From a virus: a DNA stretch of 33,847 bases. Position numbers and translations under genes: made by a program. The DNA lies in IMG/VR virus record IMGVR_UViG_3300042306_000505, positions 1 through 33,847 of that record; one strand, given 5' to 3'. The notes beneath the pieces are model-generated. The model had not been told where the DNA came from and made no database searches. It saw only the letters and a list, made by a program, of their open reading frames with translations. Shown here in pieces: positions 1-8,103 of the stretch (positions are counted from its first letter, which is position 1; each line of letters opens with the position of its first letter).

Positions 1-448
1 CTAATGCTTGGACTACTTCTTGCTTTGCTTCTTCCTTTACTTCTTCTTGTTTGATTGCTTCAACAACTTCTTGCTTTGCTGCTTCAATAATGTTAGTATC
101 TACATTTGCGATTTTAGTAATATTGTTGATAAGAGCAATCTTTGCTTGTGGGTCATTTTGAGATAATAACACAAGGCATTCAGCAAGGATTTTTTCGTTT
201 TGTGTAATTGTAGAAAGTTTGCTTTCATATAATTTCAAACTTTCTGTAATAGTTGATTTGACTGCTTCTTTCACAGTTCCATCAACTCGTGATGCGATTT
301 CTTTTGGCGTAACTACGCTTTGCGTTTTGAACTTGTTGTAGATGCCTACTGCCCAAGTTAAAGCACCACCGCTAACTAAAAATTGTCCAAACAAAGCGAT
401 TTTTTCCGCACTTAGATTTTCTGTAAACCATTGTAAGATTTCGTCCAT
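1..448 (-). CDS. Holin-like or tail-end membrane protein, 3' end outside the window
   Basis: Reading from the ATG at 448, at least 149 codons stay open to the left edge, so the C-terminus is missing. Residues about 15-37 form one hydrophobic segment (IALFGQFLVSGGALTWAVGI) that could span the membrane. The rest is soluble and becomes a highly charged, Glu/Lys-rich helical stretch (KQEEVKEEAKQEVV), probably a coiled coil. A short N-terminal membrane anchor with a charged helical tail, located after the tail fibre genes, fits a holin or lysis-cassette protein, but a membrane-anchored tail protein is also possible. The gene follows the 83-residue gene at 450-701 immediately, and its ribosome binding site (AAAGGAG) lies within the end of that gene. 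The function is inferred from position and the one membrane helix only. Confidence 0.7.
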   Translation of the reverse strand, partial: MDEILQWFTENLSAEKIALFGQFLVSGGALTWAVGIYNKFKTQSVVTPKEIASRVDGTVKEAVKSTITESLKLYESKLSTITQNEKILAECLVLLSQNDPQAKIALINNITKIANVDTNIIEAAKQEVVEAIKQEEVKEEAKQEVVQAL

Positions 449-449
449 A

Positions 450-701
450 TTATTCTCCTTTGAGCAATGTTGCTATTGCTTCTCTTTCTTGATTAACTGC
501 TTCTTCAATTTTTTTTAAGGTAATCTTGTAATTGTGTTCCGCTTCTTCAATCTTGTTCTGTAACATAATGACTTGTTGCTTTACTTGATGTAGCACTTGT
601 TCAATATCCACAGGAACCCAGTTGCGTCCATCATAACCCAAAAGGTCGCCTTTTTTGGCGTTCTTAAACTCTTTGATTTTAATACCTAATTGTTGTTCCA
701 T
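450..701 (-). CDS. Small coiled-coil protein after the tail fibres
   Basis: An 83-residue protein with a good ribosome binding site (AGAGGT) just before ATG 701. Residues about 17-31 (KKGDLLGYDGRNWVPV) resemble the 'GDLLGYDG..WVPV' segments found in phage fibre and tail-tip proteins. From about residue 33 to the end it is a predicted long helix or coiled coil rich in Glu, Gln and Lys. It lies between the plus-strand small RNA locus and the holin-like gene. I do not recognise a family; a small tail-tip or fibre-associated role is inferred from the motif and position. Confidence 0.7.
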   Translation of the reverse strand: MEQQLGIKIKEFKNAKKGDLLGYDGRNWVPVDIEQVLHQVKQQVIMLQNKIEEAEHNYKITLKKIEEAVNQEREAIATLLKGE

Positions 702-732
702 ATTTACCTCTACTTACATTATACATATGTGC

Positions 733-762
733 TTGACTTTTTACAAAACATACTGCTATAAT
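733..762 (+). promoter_or_regulatory. Sigma-A/sigma-70 promoter reading on the plus strand
   Basis: TTGACT at 733-738 and a perfect TATAAT at 757-762 are separated by 18 bases. This points against all the phage genes and predicts a start at about 769-770. Its only apparent product is the short structured RNA ending at the terminator at 816-856, since no open reading frame follows. Confidence 0.78.
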
Positions 763-768
763 GATATT

Positions 769-856
769 AGAAGAAGAACCCTACCTTTCAGTTCTTCTTA
801 CCCCCTCCTGGGTTGCCCACTATATCTTGCTCGGTATAGTGGGTTTCTTTTTTTTT
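769..856 (+). ncRNA. Candidate phage-encoded small RNA (about 85-90 nt)
   Basis: The transcript predicted from the promoter at 733-762 has three parts. First is a perfect 9-bp hairpin (771-779 with 791-799) with an 11-base pyrimidine-rich loop. Second is a linker (800-815) carrying CCCCCTCCT, the complement of a Shine-Dalgarno sequence. Third is an intrinsic terminator hairpin (816-826 with 833-843) followed by a T tract. It contains no credible reading frame and lies wholly in the 153-base gap between two minus-strand genes. C-rich unpaired seeds between hairpins are known from Firmicutes small RNAs that block ribosome binding sites, for example the RsaE and LhrC types. A regulatory role here is therefore a reasonable inference. 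GGG at 810-812 could pair with nearby C runs and partly mask the linker. I recognise no named RNA family. Confidence 0.7.
816..856 (+). terminator. Intrinsic terminator of the plus-strand small RNA
   Basis: CCCACTATA (816-824) pairs perfectly with TATAGTGGG (835-843), extended by one U-G and one C-G pair around a six-base loop. It is followed by TTTC and nine or more T on the plus strand. Read on the minus strand the hairpin has no downstream T run, so it stops plus-strand transcription only. Confidence 0.85.
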
Positions 857-1076
857 ATTCTTGTTCTTTACCCGCTTGTTCTAATGCGAGTTTTCTTGCT
901 TCTAAATCGGCAATATCTAATCTAATTTGTTTGCGTTCATTTATTAAAGCAACATAATCGTAAGGCATTGGTTCTCCCATTAACTGTGCTTCAAAACATT
1001 TGATGATTTTATAATCGCCTTTTTTTAATTCATCTAATTTGGTTAAATAATTAACCACGATTTCCACATATTTCAT
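855..1076 (-). CDS. Small helical protein after tail fibre
   Basis: A 73-residue, mostly helical protein with a charged C-terminal half (ERKQIRLDIADLEARKLALE) that is likely a coiled coil. It begins two bases after the end of the fibre gene at 1078-1992, so it belongs to the same transcript, and its stop codon lies inside the T tract of the opposing small RNA terminator. Small proteins directly after fibre genes are often fibre chaperones or XkdX-like proteins, but no diagnostic residues are visible. The function is unknown. Confidence 0.7.
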   Translation of the reverse strand: MKYVEIVVNYLTKLDELKKGDYKIIKCFEAQLMGEPMPYDYVALINERKQIRLDIADLEARKLALEQAGKEQE

Positions 1077-1077
1077 A

Positions 1078-1992
1078 TTAGAAGTTTACCCTGTCTATGT
1101 ATCTTAAATACATTGCTACGTTAGTTTGAGTTCCTGTCATCGTCATTGATTTACCTCCACCAACAATCCAAGATGTTCCACTATAAGCACCAGTTGCGTT
1201 TGCTCTAATGTAAAACATATAGTGTAAATCTGCACCAGTTTGAAGGTCTAATGTATCACTAACATAAGTAAAAGCGTCAGTGCCTGATGTTGGCATTACA
1301 GTAACATAAGTCACAATATATGTGCTTGTTGTTGGACCCCACACAATTCTTAAAAGAGTTCCGGGTAAACCAGTCGTTCCAACACCAGTAGTAGATGCGG
1401 AAGCACTTAAAGTAATCGTTTGCGTTCCACCACTTGCGATAGTTAATGGAGTTGTATTTGTATATAAGTTTGTGAACTTTGCTTCGGTAGTCAATACACC
1501 GCTTGTGGTAGTCACAACCGCTAATCCGCTTGTTGAACCAATCGCACCTGCGTTAGTAATATTTCCGTGTGTATGACCCGAAGTAGCAAATGAAGATGAT
1601 GAAAAACCGCTATCTTGAATAAGTTTACCAGTCGTTCCGTTAAATGAAGCAAAGCGACCACTAACTGCGGAAGCGGGACCTACAACATCGCCACCACCTG
1701 CTGGGGTAGACCAAGTTCCATCATTGCGTAAGAAGGTTGTTGTTCCAGTTCCAATCGCTAATGCCGAACGAACGATTGAGTTTGAACCATTTACGAGAAC
1801 AAACTTTTGACCCGATGCCACAGCAGTATCCGCAGTAATAGTTCCAGTATCGGTAATATTTCCGTGCGTGTGTGCGGTAGGAGTAAAAGTAGTAGGTTTG
1901 CTTTCTACTTGGTTCCAATTCGTAGTAGGGTGTAGTGTATCAACATCTACTCCGTTATTTCGTTTTAATGTAATGTCTAAGGTTGAAGCCAT
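1078..1992 (-). CDS. Tail fibre protein
   Basis: A 304-residue protein rich in Thr, Ser, Gly and Ala. It has the repetitive beta-strand character and 'HTHGNIT' histidine repeats (around residues 42 and 142) typical of trimeric phage fibres, where the histidines often bind metal along the fibre axis. The N-terminus, MAST followed by LDITLKRNNGVD, is nearly identical to that of the fibre encoded upstream at 2005-3429, so both probably attach to the same site on the tail. The C-terminal half (from about residue 190) looks like a separate globular beta domain and is the likely receptor-binding tip. The start has a good ribosome binding site (GGGAG). Host receptor specificity cannot be deduced. 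Confidence 0.85.
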   Translation of the reverse strand: MASTLDITLKRNNGVDVDTLHPTTNWNQVESKPTTFTPTAHTHGNITDTGTITADTAVASGQKFVLVNGSNSIVRSALAIGTGTTTFLRNDGTWSTPAGGGDVVGPASAVSGRFASFNGTTGKLIQDSGFSSSSFATSGHTHGNITNAGAIGSTSGLAVVTTTSGVLTTEAKFTNLYTNTTPLTIASGGTQTITLSASASTTGVGTTGLPGTLLRIVWGPTTSTYIVTYVTVMPTSGTDAFTYVSDTLDLQTGADLHYMFYIRANATGAYSGTSWIVGGGKSMTMTGTQTNVAMYLRYIDRVNF

Positions 1993-2004
1993 ATTAACTC
2001 CCTA

Positions 2005-3429
2005 TTAATCAACGTCAAAGATAATATCGCCTAAGTTACTTCCAGTCGTAGTGTCGTAATAGATGTGTGGGGTATCAATCCAACTTGGTGCTACGCCACT
2101 TCCACCTGAAACAAGCATTTGTTTAACTTGTGTAGTAGAACCTGCTAATCCTGAACCAGTCGGTGCGTAGAAAGAAGGAGAAGTAGATGCACTGCCGTTT
2201 AAGGTCACAGCGGGGATTTGTCTTGGTAAGGTCACAAAACCTTTTTCACTTGATAATTCTAATGCTCTTTGAGTTTCAGTAGAAGTATAACCAATTTGTA
2301 ATCCACCACGAGTTCCATTCGCAGCGAGTGGCAATGAGTAGTTATTATAGGTAGCAGTAGTCACAGCAGTAACGTGCCCAAAACCATCAACTGTAATAGA
2401 GGCAATACCTGCCGAACCTTGTGCCCCATTAAGAGTAGAAGTATCGGTGTGTTGAATGCGTATAGCGTCTGTGGTAGGCGAAACTTCCACATCTACCCCT
2501 GCACCATCAACAATCGTTAAACTATCGGCAGTGGTGTCGGCAGTAGCAGTTCCAGTCGCACCCCAAGTGTGTCCACTATCGGTGGTAGTAACAGCAATGT
2601 TTCCAAAATCGCTTGATTGAGAAGTTAAATAAGTATTTGTATCCAACGAAGCATCGTTAACACCATTTACACGGATAAAACCTTGTGTTCCAGTAGTTAA
2701 TAAAGCAGCGAGGTCTGTTAAACCTGCGTTTGCTGGTTCATAAACGCCAGAGTGCGTGTGGTTACCATAAGCAATCTTTGTGCCAGTAGTTCCCATCAAA
2801 CCCGCTAAAATACCATCAGTTACAACTTTATCGCCAGTAGTGGCAACAGAAGTAGAACTTGATAAACGAACAATACCATCAACACCAGTTGTAGCAAGTT
2901 CATAAGTGTTTTCAACAACTGCACAAGTAACAATATATGGGTCGCCAACAGTCCCAGCACCAGTTCTATTTGTAATAACAATCCAGTCGCCAGTTTCTAA
3001 TGTGGTTGTAGTAGCGGAACCCATACTTCCTGCCGTTCCTAAACCGCCTTCATCTGTGCTTGTAAATCTTGTAATCCAATATAAACCACCACCATAACCG
3101 CTTAAAGCACCAGTAGAGTTTGCGTCTAATCCAGTAGTTTCTGTTGCTACAAAATAAGCACCGATAATACTACGACTGCCAACGTTAGTGTGGGCATAAT
3201 GCACCATATCTCTTAATAATGCGTTGCCCGATTGAGGGTCATATTGAGTTGCTGTCGTTAAACTTGTAACAAAATATAAACTATCAAAAACAGAGTTCGG
3301 TAATAAACTGACGCTAATTTTTCCATCAGTTAAAAGTCCAACAACTTGTGCCGGTATCGTCTTTGGATATAGCACGTCATAATCGGTGCCATTATTCCTT
3401 TTTAATGTAATGTTGATGTTTGAAGCCAT
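2005..3429 (-). CDS. Tail fibre protein (larger paralogue)
   Basis: A 474-residue fibre sharing the N-terminal segment MAS-[N]-INITLKRNNGTD with the fibre at 1078-1992. The central region is Thr/Gly/Ser-rich beta repeat, with a 'GNHTHSGVYEP' histidine motif typical of phage fibre shafts. The protein ends in a short segment, GDIIFDVD, resembling the GDLWYDID end of the baseplate-like protein at 3928-5010. It is probably a trimeric adsorption fibre. Ribosome binding site AGGAGA precedes the ATG. It follows the coiled-coil gene at 3433-3918 by only three bases, and the two may be assembled together. The N-terminal tag and the repeats are seen directly; trimerisation and adsorption are known for the class. 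Confidence 0.85.
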   Translation of the reverse strand: MASNINITLKRNNGTDYDVLYPKTIPAQVVGLLTDGKISVSLLPNSVFDSLYFVTSLTTATQYDPQSGNALLRDMVHYAHTNVGSRSIIGAYFVATETTGLDANSTGALSGYGGGLYWITRFTSTDEGGLGTAGSMGSATTTTLETGDWIVITNRTGAGTVGDPYIVTCAVVENTYELATTGVDGIVRLSSSTSVATTGDKVVTDGILAGLMGTTGTKIAYGNHTHSGVYEPANAGLTDLAALLTTGTQGFIRVNGVNDASLDTNTYLTSQSSDFGNIAVTTTDSGHTWGATGTATADTTADSLTIVDGAGVDVEVSPTTDAIRIQHTDTSTLNGAQGSAGIASITVDGFGHVTAVTTATYNNYSLPLAANGTRGGLQIGYTSTETQRALELSSEKGFVTLPRQIPAVTLNGSASTSPSFYAPTGSGLAGSTTQVKQMLVSGGSGVAPSWIDTPHIYYDTTTGSNLGDIIFDVD

Positions 3430-3432
3430 ATT

Positions 3433-3918
3433 TTACTTCTCCTTTAATTGTTCACTAAGTAACACTTCTAATTCTATCGCTACTTCTAATCCGCCCTGAG
3501 TTTGTTTTAGGAACGAACGGAAGTTGGATACATAACCATTTAATGCGTTAGCAATCTTTTTATATTGCGTTTCAAGTTTCTTAAATGCTTCTTCGTTGCC
3601 ATTAGCACGTCCGATTTCTAATTTAAGTTTTGCTTGGGTTTCTTGATTTTCTTTTTGGATTTTGTCTTTTAACGCAACCATTTCATTATACAATTTATCT
3701 TTTTCTTCGATAGATTGTGCTAAATGTTGTTGCTTTGCCACTTCTTGTTGTTGCTTATGAAGTTCTTTTTTTAACGCTTGTATTTGTTGCTCTGCGTTAG
3801 AGATTTGACTTCTTAATACTTCAATGTGCATATCCTTTGCTTGTATAGCATCGGCAAGGTGTTTTTGTTCCTCAACCAATTTAAGCAACTCTTCTTTCTT
3901 CATTTCCTTATATTCCAT
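3433..3918 (-). CDS. Coiled-coil tail-region protein
   Basis: A 161-residue protein in which residues about 5-125 are a nearly uninterrupted heptad-type, Lys/Glu/Gln-rich helix. A more hydrophobic C-terminal segment follows (about 128-155, around LNGYVSNFRSFLKQTQGGLE). It lies between a baseplate-like gene and a fibre gene with gaps of ten bases or fewer and has a strong ribosome binding site (AGGAGA). The composition suits an elongated structural linker or trimerisation stalk in the tail tip, or a fibre assembly chaperone. No family is recognised. It is far too short and wrongly placed to be a standard tape measure protein. Confidence 0.75.
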   Translation of the reverse strand: MEYKEMKKEELLKLVEEQKHLADAIQAKDMHIEVLRSQISNAEQQIQALKKELHKQQQEVAKQQHLAQSIEEKDKLYNEMVALKDKIQKENQETQAKLKLEIGRANGNEEAFKKLETQYKKIANALNGYVSNFRSFLKQTQGGLEVAIELEVLLSEQLKEK

Positions 3919-3927
3919 ATATTTCTC

Positions 3928-5010
3928 CTAATCAATATCATACCATAAGTCACCTTCAATTTGTCCAATAGGTTGTGTTTCGCTTAATTGAATATCTATA
4001 CCTCCGTCTAATCTTTGCTTTTGTGGATAGATAAAAATAGTAGCGTTGTTAAATTGATTAGTATTAAAATCTATAAGCGTAGCAACCCATATATCAGCGT
4101 TTGGTCTATTAGGTTCAACAATGGAGTATTTACCATTTTCCACAGATGATAGATAAAGTTTAGTTCCAAAAGTCAAAGCGTTCATATCAGTTCCGCTTTC
4201 AAGAACAATATTTAGGTCTATTCCGTGTAAATAACCAAAAATAAACACAGGTCCATATTCATTATTAGCGGTTTGTGTCCCTGCTACGCCAATCATTGCG
4301 TTCTTTTGTGGTGTTAAATAATTGCCATTTGCCTTGCCCATTAAGATATGATGACCTTGAACATCTTTAAAATAACACACCATACCATTATAAATGATTT
4401 CGCCTTCATTGTTTTTACCTATTCCGTGTAGATTTTGGTTAATTTGTATAGGTAAAGATTGTCCATTTTCGTATGTGTGATAATAAGTTAGAGTTTTATG
4501 TTCCGCTTCTGTATCAAAATAAAGCATACCGCTTTCAAAAGTTTCAGGTTCAAACGCTTCATTAAATACAATTTGGTCTACATCGTATGTTTTTAACGCT
4601 AATTGTTGAACAATTTGTTCGTATTGTTCAGGCGTAATTTCGCTATAATCGGCAAGAACGGATTGTTGAACCGAAGTAGTAACCTTACCTTGTGCTGCGA
4701 TAAGCAACCCAGAGTATAATTTAATCGTAATTTCAAGCGAACCAGCAACACCTAAAAACCAAGCGTCATATAAATCAAACTTATAACCTTCATAAGTAAC
4801 GGAATTATTCACAAAACTATATTGTTCCATCAATAATTCAGGAGATATAACCCCGTCCGACCGCTTAAAAGTAATCGTTGCTTGTGGATATAGTAACCAA
4901 GTTTTGCCTTGAAAACCAGCAGTAAATGAGTTTTGATTAACACTACCTTTAATCAATGGTTCACTTACGAACGATAATGTAGTTCCATATTGGTCAAAAA
5001 TTGCTATCAT
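3928..5010 (-). CDS. BppU-like baseplate/receptor-binding protein
   Basis: A 360-residue protein. Its first 150 residues are clearly paralogous to the whole of the neighbouring protein at 5013-5471: both have FDQYGT near the N-terminus, GSVN, TFKR.DG.ISPE, a YD.WFL segment, GK.T.SVQ.SV and ITxEQYEQ. This arrangement matches the N-terminal 'BppU/DUF2479' attachment domain of Firmicutes phage baseplate proteins, which joins a variable C-terminal domain to the baseplate. The C-terminal 200 residues are a separate beta-rich domain and the likely host-contact part. The protein ends in GDLWYDID, similar to the fibre at 2005. The family name is from memory of the domain pattern; the paralogy is seen directly. 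The ribosome binding site is weak, so translation may be coupled to the preceding gene. Confidence 0.78.
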   Translation of the reverse strand: MIAIFDQYGTTLSFVSEPLIKGSVNQNSFTAGFQGKTWLLYPQATITFKRSDGVISPELLMEQYSFVNNSVTYEGYKFDLYDAWFLGVAGSLEITIKLYSGLLIAAQGKVTTSVQQSVLADYSEITPEQYEQIVQQLALKTYDVDQIVFNEAFEPETFESGMLYFDTEAEHKTLTYYHTYENGQSLPIQINQNLHGIGKNNEGEIIYNGMVCYFKDVQGHHILMGKANGNYLTPQKNAMIGVAGTQTANNEYGPVFIFGYLHGIDLNIVLESGTDMNALTFGTKLYLSSVENGKYSIVEPNRPNADIWVATLIDFNTNQFNNATIFIYPQKQRLDGGIDIQLSETQPIGQIEGDLWYDID

Positions 5011-5012
5011 AT

Positions 5013-5471
5013 TTAATCCAATGTGTAAAAGAAATCAATACCAAGAGTTGCTATATTTTGTAGCATTTGTTCATATTGTTCGGTTGTTATATATGTTTCC
5101 TCTGCGACAACCGACTTTTGAACGGATACAGTTATTTTTCCATAGGCAATAATAAGGTTTTCGCCATATAAACGAATACTCATTTCTAAAATACCGCTAA
5201 CTTCCAAGAACCAAAAATCATAAAATCCAAACGAAAATCCAAGATGACTTGTTCCAGCGGGTTGTTCAAATGTGGCAGGAACCATAACCATTTCAGGCGA
5301 AATCATACCGTCCGCTCGTTTGAAGGTCACAGTTGCTAAACCATATTGTGAGTTTGGTCTATTCTCAAAAGCACAATATAAAGTGTTCGCATTGACGCTA
5401 CCTTGAACGATAGTTTGGTCAGTGGTGTCTAACGATAGTAGGGTTCCGTATTGGTCGAATAGTGCTTTCAT
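5013..5471 (-). CDS. BppU-like N-domain protein (short paralogue)
   Basis: A 152-residue protein that aligns end to end with residues 1-150 of the next gene (3928-5010), sharing FDQYGT, GSVN, TFKRADG.ISPE, YDFWFL, LE.SIRLY, GKITVSVQKSV and the EQYEQ helix. It therefore consists of the attachment domain alone, without a C-terminal receptor-binding domain. It probably arose by tandem duplication. It could be a ring component of the baseplate, or the remnant of a longer receptor-binding protein that lost its tip. It starts with a strong AAGGAGA ribosome binding site. Its gene lies between the tail hub gene and its paralogue. Confidence 0.78.
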   Translation of the reverse strand: MKALFDQYGTLLSLDTTDQTIVQGSVNANTLYCAFENRPNSQYGLATVTFKRADGMISPEMVMVPATFEQPAGTSHLGFSFGFYDFWFLEVSGILEMSIRLYGENLIIAYGKITVSVQKSVVAEETYITTEQYEQMLQNIATLGIDFFYTLD

Positions 5472-5496
5472 ATTTTCTCCTTATATTTTATCAAAT

Positions 5497-8103
5497 CTAT
5501 TGTCTTTCTTTCAATACATTTAAGTATACGCTTGTATTGATATTATTGTTATCAACTTTATTTACAGCAACAATAATCTCATTAAATATATTAGTGACCG
5601 CCCAACTTTGTATATTAGACAATCCAATAGATGCGAATAGCGTTGTAACCGCAGTAGTTAATGAAAGAACATTGTTTGTAACCGACACAGGCATTGAAGC
5701 CGAGTATTTAGTTCCTTTGCCGATAGTATCATTTATTGAGTATTTTTCGGTTGTGCTGTAATATAAACGAACATTAACTTGCTTATCTTTGGGCATAGTT
5801 AAACCACAATACTTTGCCATCATTGGCGTTACAATAACATTTTTGTTTTGAGAACAGAACTCATTTTGTATGGTCAACCTTGTTTTTTCTCTACTATCTT
5901 TGTATATATACCAATTTTGAATAGAAAGCATTATGTTTGTAGAAGCATACATATCGGTAAAAACTTTTGGCAGTTTCCAACTCTTATTAGCAACCGATGT
6001 TTCGTATGATTGATAATCGGAATAGATAGGCATAACGTGTGTTCCAGTAGTGCCAAGAACTGTATTAGTATAAGTTCTATCAAAAGTAGAACCATTATAA
6101 ACAAGGTCTAAACCATTAGATATTTGGTCTAACAAACGAACTCCGACAAAAACAAATTCGCCATTATTATCTACATATCTAATTGTGTTTTGTAAAGCAC
6201 CAGGTTCTCCTGCAACATTGTTACGAACAACTTGTAATCCAGCACTTGAATTGTCTTCAAGCGTCATCGTAATTAACGCAGACCTACCCGCTTGATACAA
6301 TGCCGTTTCTCCAAAAATCTCGTCCGATGTAGTGGCATCGGCATATGTAAAAGTCATAGTTCCACCAATTATTTTTGATTTTGTAGAACCAGTTGTATAT
6401 TCAATTTGAGATGCGGAAAAACCAAATCTACCCATTAAATAAGATGTATATGTGTTTCGTGGTGTGGTTGTTGATAAATCGCCTAAACCGAAATCTAATT
6501 TGTTTGTAAAACCAAACTCGCAATACATTTTATATAAATCACTTCGTTCAATCGCTTCTTCACTTTTAGCAATCGCCCACATTCTACGCCTTGCGTTTAT
6601 ACCTGTGTATAGTGTTTTTTGGACATAGTCCTTATAGAAAGAACCCTTAAAATTCACAAATCCGTCATATACAGCGACTTCTCTACCTGCCAATATATAA
6701 TCATCAATTTTATCTCCCAACGAAGGAATAGACGAAAATGCGTCATAACGCTTAATCGCAGTTAATTCGGGATTACCAAGTCGGTTTGCGTTTTGTTCAT
6801 TAAACACACCAAAGCGTTTTACATCAACAAAACTTGTTTCTTGATTGTTAGGCATAATTATCTTGTGTTTTGATGGAAGTAATTTAGAACTTGATAATTT
6901 AGTTGAGGTTAATGGAATATATTTTATCTGCATCGTTGTATTTCTGTAATCTACACCAACATCAAAAGCGTCTTCGCCATTCCACCACCATTCGCCACCA
7001 ACATATAACCATTGTGTTAATGCGAAATAAATGTTAATAAATGTTCTAACGCTATACCACTCTACATTTGCGAACAAACCGTTAATTGATTTTTCGCCAA
7101 GTTTGTAGTATATATAAAACTTTTTATAGTTTTCATCAAAAGCACCCGATATATTTTCGTTATACAACAAAATATATCTATCATATTCTATTGTTAATGG
7201 CGTTAGGTCTAAAATCAATTCCGCTGCGTTTGGAGTATTTATAGCATTTGCATATCTATAAGGAACATTTAATTTTACTTCTACAATTTTATATATCGGT
7301 AATTGTGTATAAAATGTAACTTCTTGATTAGTCATAAACGCACTATCTAATTGTCGTGGCGAAATCCAAGCAGTTTCGGTTACCATATCGTTTATATCAG
7401 TTAATGCGTTGTTGATTTCGGTTTGTAAATCCGAAACATATTCCATACCCATTTGTGTAGATACAACTTCATTAAAACTGCTTTTTACAAGAGAAGCACC
7501 TGTTTGCGTTAGGTCAATATAATCTAACTCTCCGCTTTGGTTAATTACAATAATACAATTCAAGGTCGATAACAAAACATTTAATGCGTCAAAAAGAGTT
7601 GGTTGTTGTAGCGTAAACTCGTGGCAATCTATATTATCAGTTTTGTTCATTAACCTTGTCGATATAGGATATGTGTTTTCATAAGAAGAAACACCTTTTG
7701 TTTTAGGTCCATACATATTCACATATTGATTTATCTTGTCGTAGATAGTTAATTTTAATGCGTCAATTCTAATCCGTTGCGTGACCGAAATGTTTGGCAA
7801 AATAATCTTTTGTAAAATAATAGTTCTTGATACATAGACAATCGTGTAGTTATATAGTGCAGGTGTAAACGACGCAACTTCTTCTTGAATATCTAATACA
7901 AAAAACTTTAACCAAGTTCCAGTTTGTGTTTGTTCGTTATAATCAAAAGATATTTCAAACTCATCAAATGGTTCAATAGTTAATTGAGATATTTGAGAAA
8001 TGATAGCAATACCATTGTTTAGTGTTTCATTGTAATAATCACGATAGATAGAACCATCGGCAAGATTATATACAACGCTGTTTATTTTGACTTTGCTACT
8101 CAT
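5497..8103 (-). CDS. Large tail hub protein (Tal/Dit-like)
   Basis: At 868 residues this is the largest structural protein here. The N-terminal 250 residues contain the pattern typical of tail-associated hub proteins: beta-rich segments followed by a region (about residues 165-210; QQPTLFDALNVLLSTLNCII, then GELDYIDL) resembling gp27/Tal hub domains. The rest is beta-rich with no recognisable peptidase or lysozyme motif. I chose ATG 8103, which has GGAGGTAGAG upstream and overlaps the TAG stop of the preceding gene; ten extra in-frame residues upstream lack such a signal. It would close the tail tip and carry the baseplate proteins encoded downstream. The family assignment is an inference from position, size and the hub-like segment. 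Confidence 0.72.
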   Translation of the reverse strand: MSSKVKINSVVYNLADGSIYRDYYNETLNNGIAIISQISQLTIEPFDEFEISFDYNEQTQTGTWLKFFVLDIQEEVASFTPALYNYTIVYVSRTIILQKIILPNISVTQRIRIDALKLTIYDKINQYVNMYGPKTKGVSSYENTYPISTRLMNKTDNIDCHEFTLQQPTLFDALNVLLSTLNCIIVINQSGELDYIDLTQTGASLVKSSFNEVVSTQMGMEYVSDLQTEINNALTDINDMVTETAWISPRQLDSAFMTNQEVTFYTQLPIYKIVEVKLNVPYRYANAINTPNAAELILDLTPLTIEYDRYILLYNENISGAFDENYKKFYIYYKLGEKSINGLFANVEWYSVRTFINIYFALTQWLYVGGEWWWNGEDAFDVGVDYRNTTMQIKYIPLTSTKLSSSKLLPSKHKIIMPNNQETSFVDVKRFGVFNEQNANRLGNPELTAIKRYDAFSSIPSLGDKIDDYILAGREVAVYDGFVNFKGSFYKDYVQKTLYTGINARRRMWAIAKSEEAIERSDLYKMYCEFGFTNKLDFGLGDLSTTTPRNTYTSYLMGRFGFSASQIEYTTGSTKSKIIGGTMTFTYADATTSDEIFGETALYQAGRSALITMTLEDNSSAGLQVVRNNVAGEPGALQNTIRYVDNNGEFVFVGVRLLDQISNGLDLVYNGSTFDRTYTNTVLGTTGTHVMPIYSDYQSYETSVANKSWKLPKVFTDMYASTNIMLSIQNWYIYKDSREKTRLTIQNEFCSQNKNVIVTPMMAKYCGLTMPKDKQVNVRLYYSTTEKYSINDTIGKGTKYSASMPVSVTNNVLSLTTAVTTLFASIGLSNIQSWAVTNIFNEIIVAVNKVDNNNINTSVYLNVLKERQ

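Noticed and set aside
655-957. 100-codon plus-strand frame over the small RNA locus
   Set aside because: It crosses the promoter and terminator, has Cys/Leu/Ser-rich composition typical of a shadow frame and overlaps a minus-strand gene.
769-3429. Diversity-generating retroelement with the RNA as template
   Set aside because: No reverse transcriptase gene is present and the RNA sequence does not match the fibre gene ends.
3433-3918. Coiled-coil protein as the missing tape measure
   Set aside because: It lies among fibre genes after the hub, not before it, and lacks the hydrophobic segments usual in tape measures.
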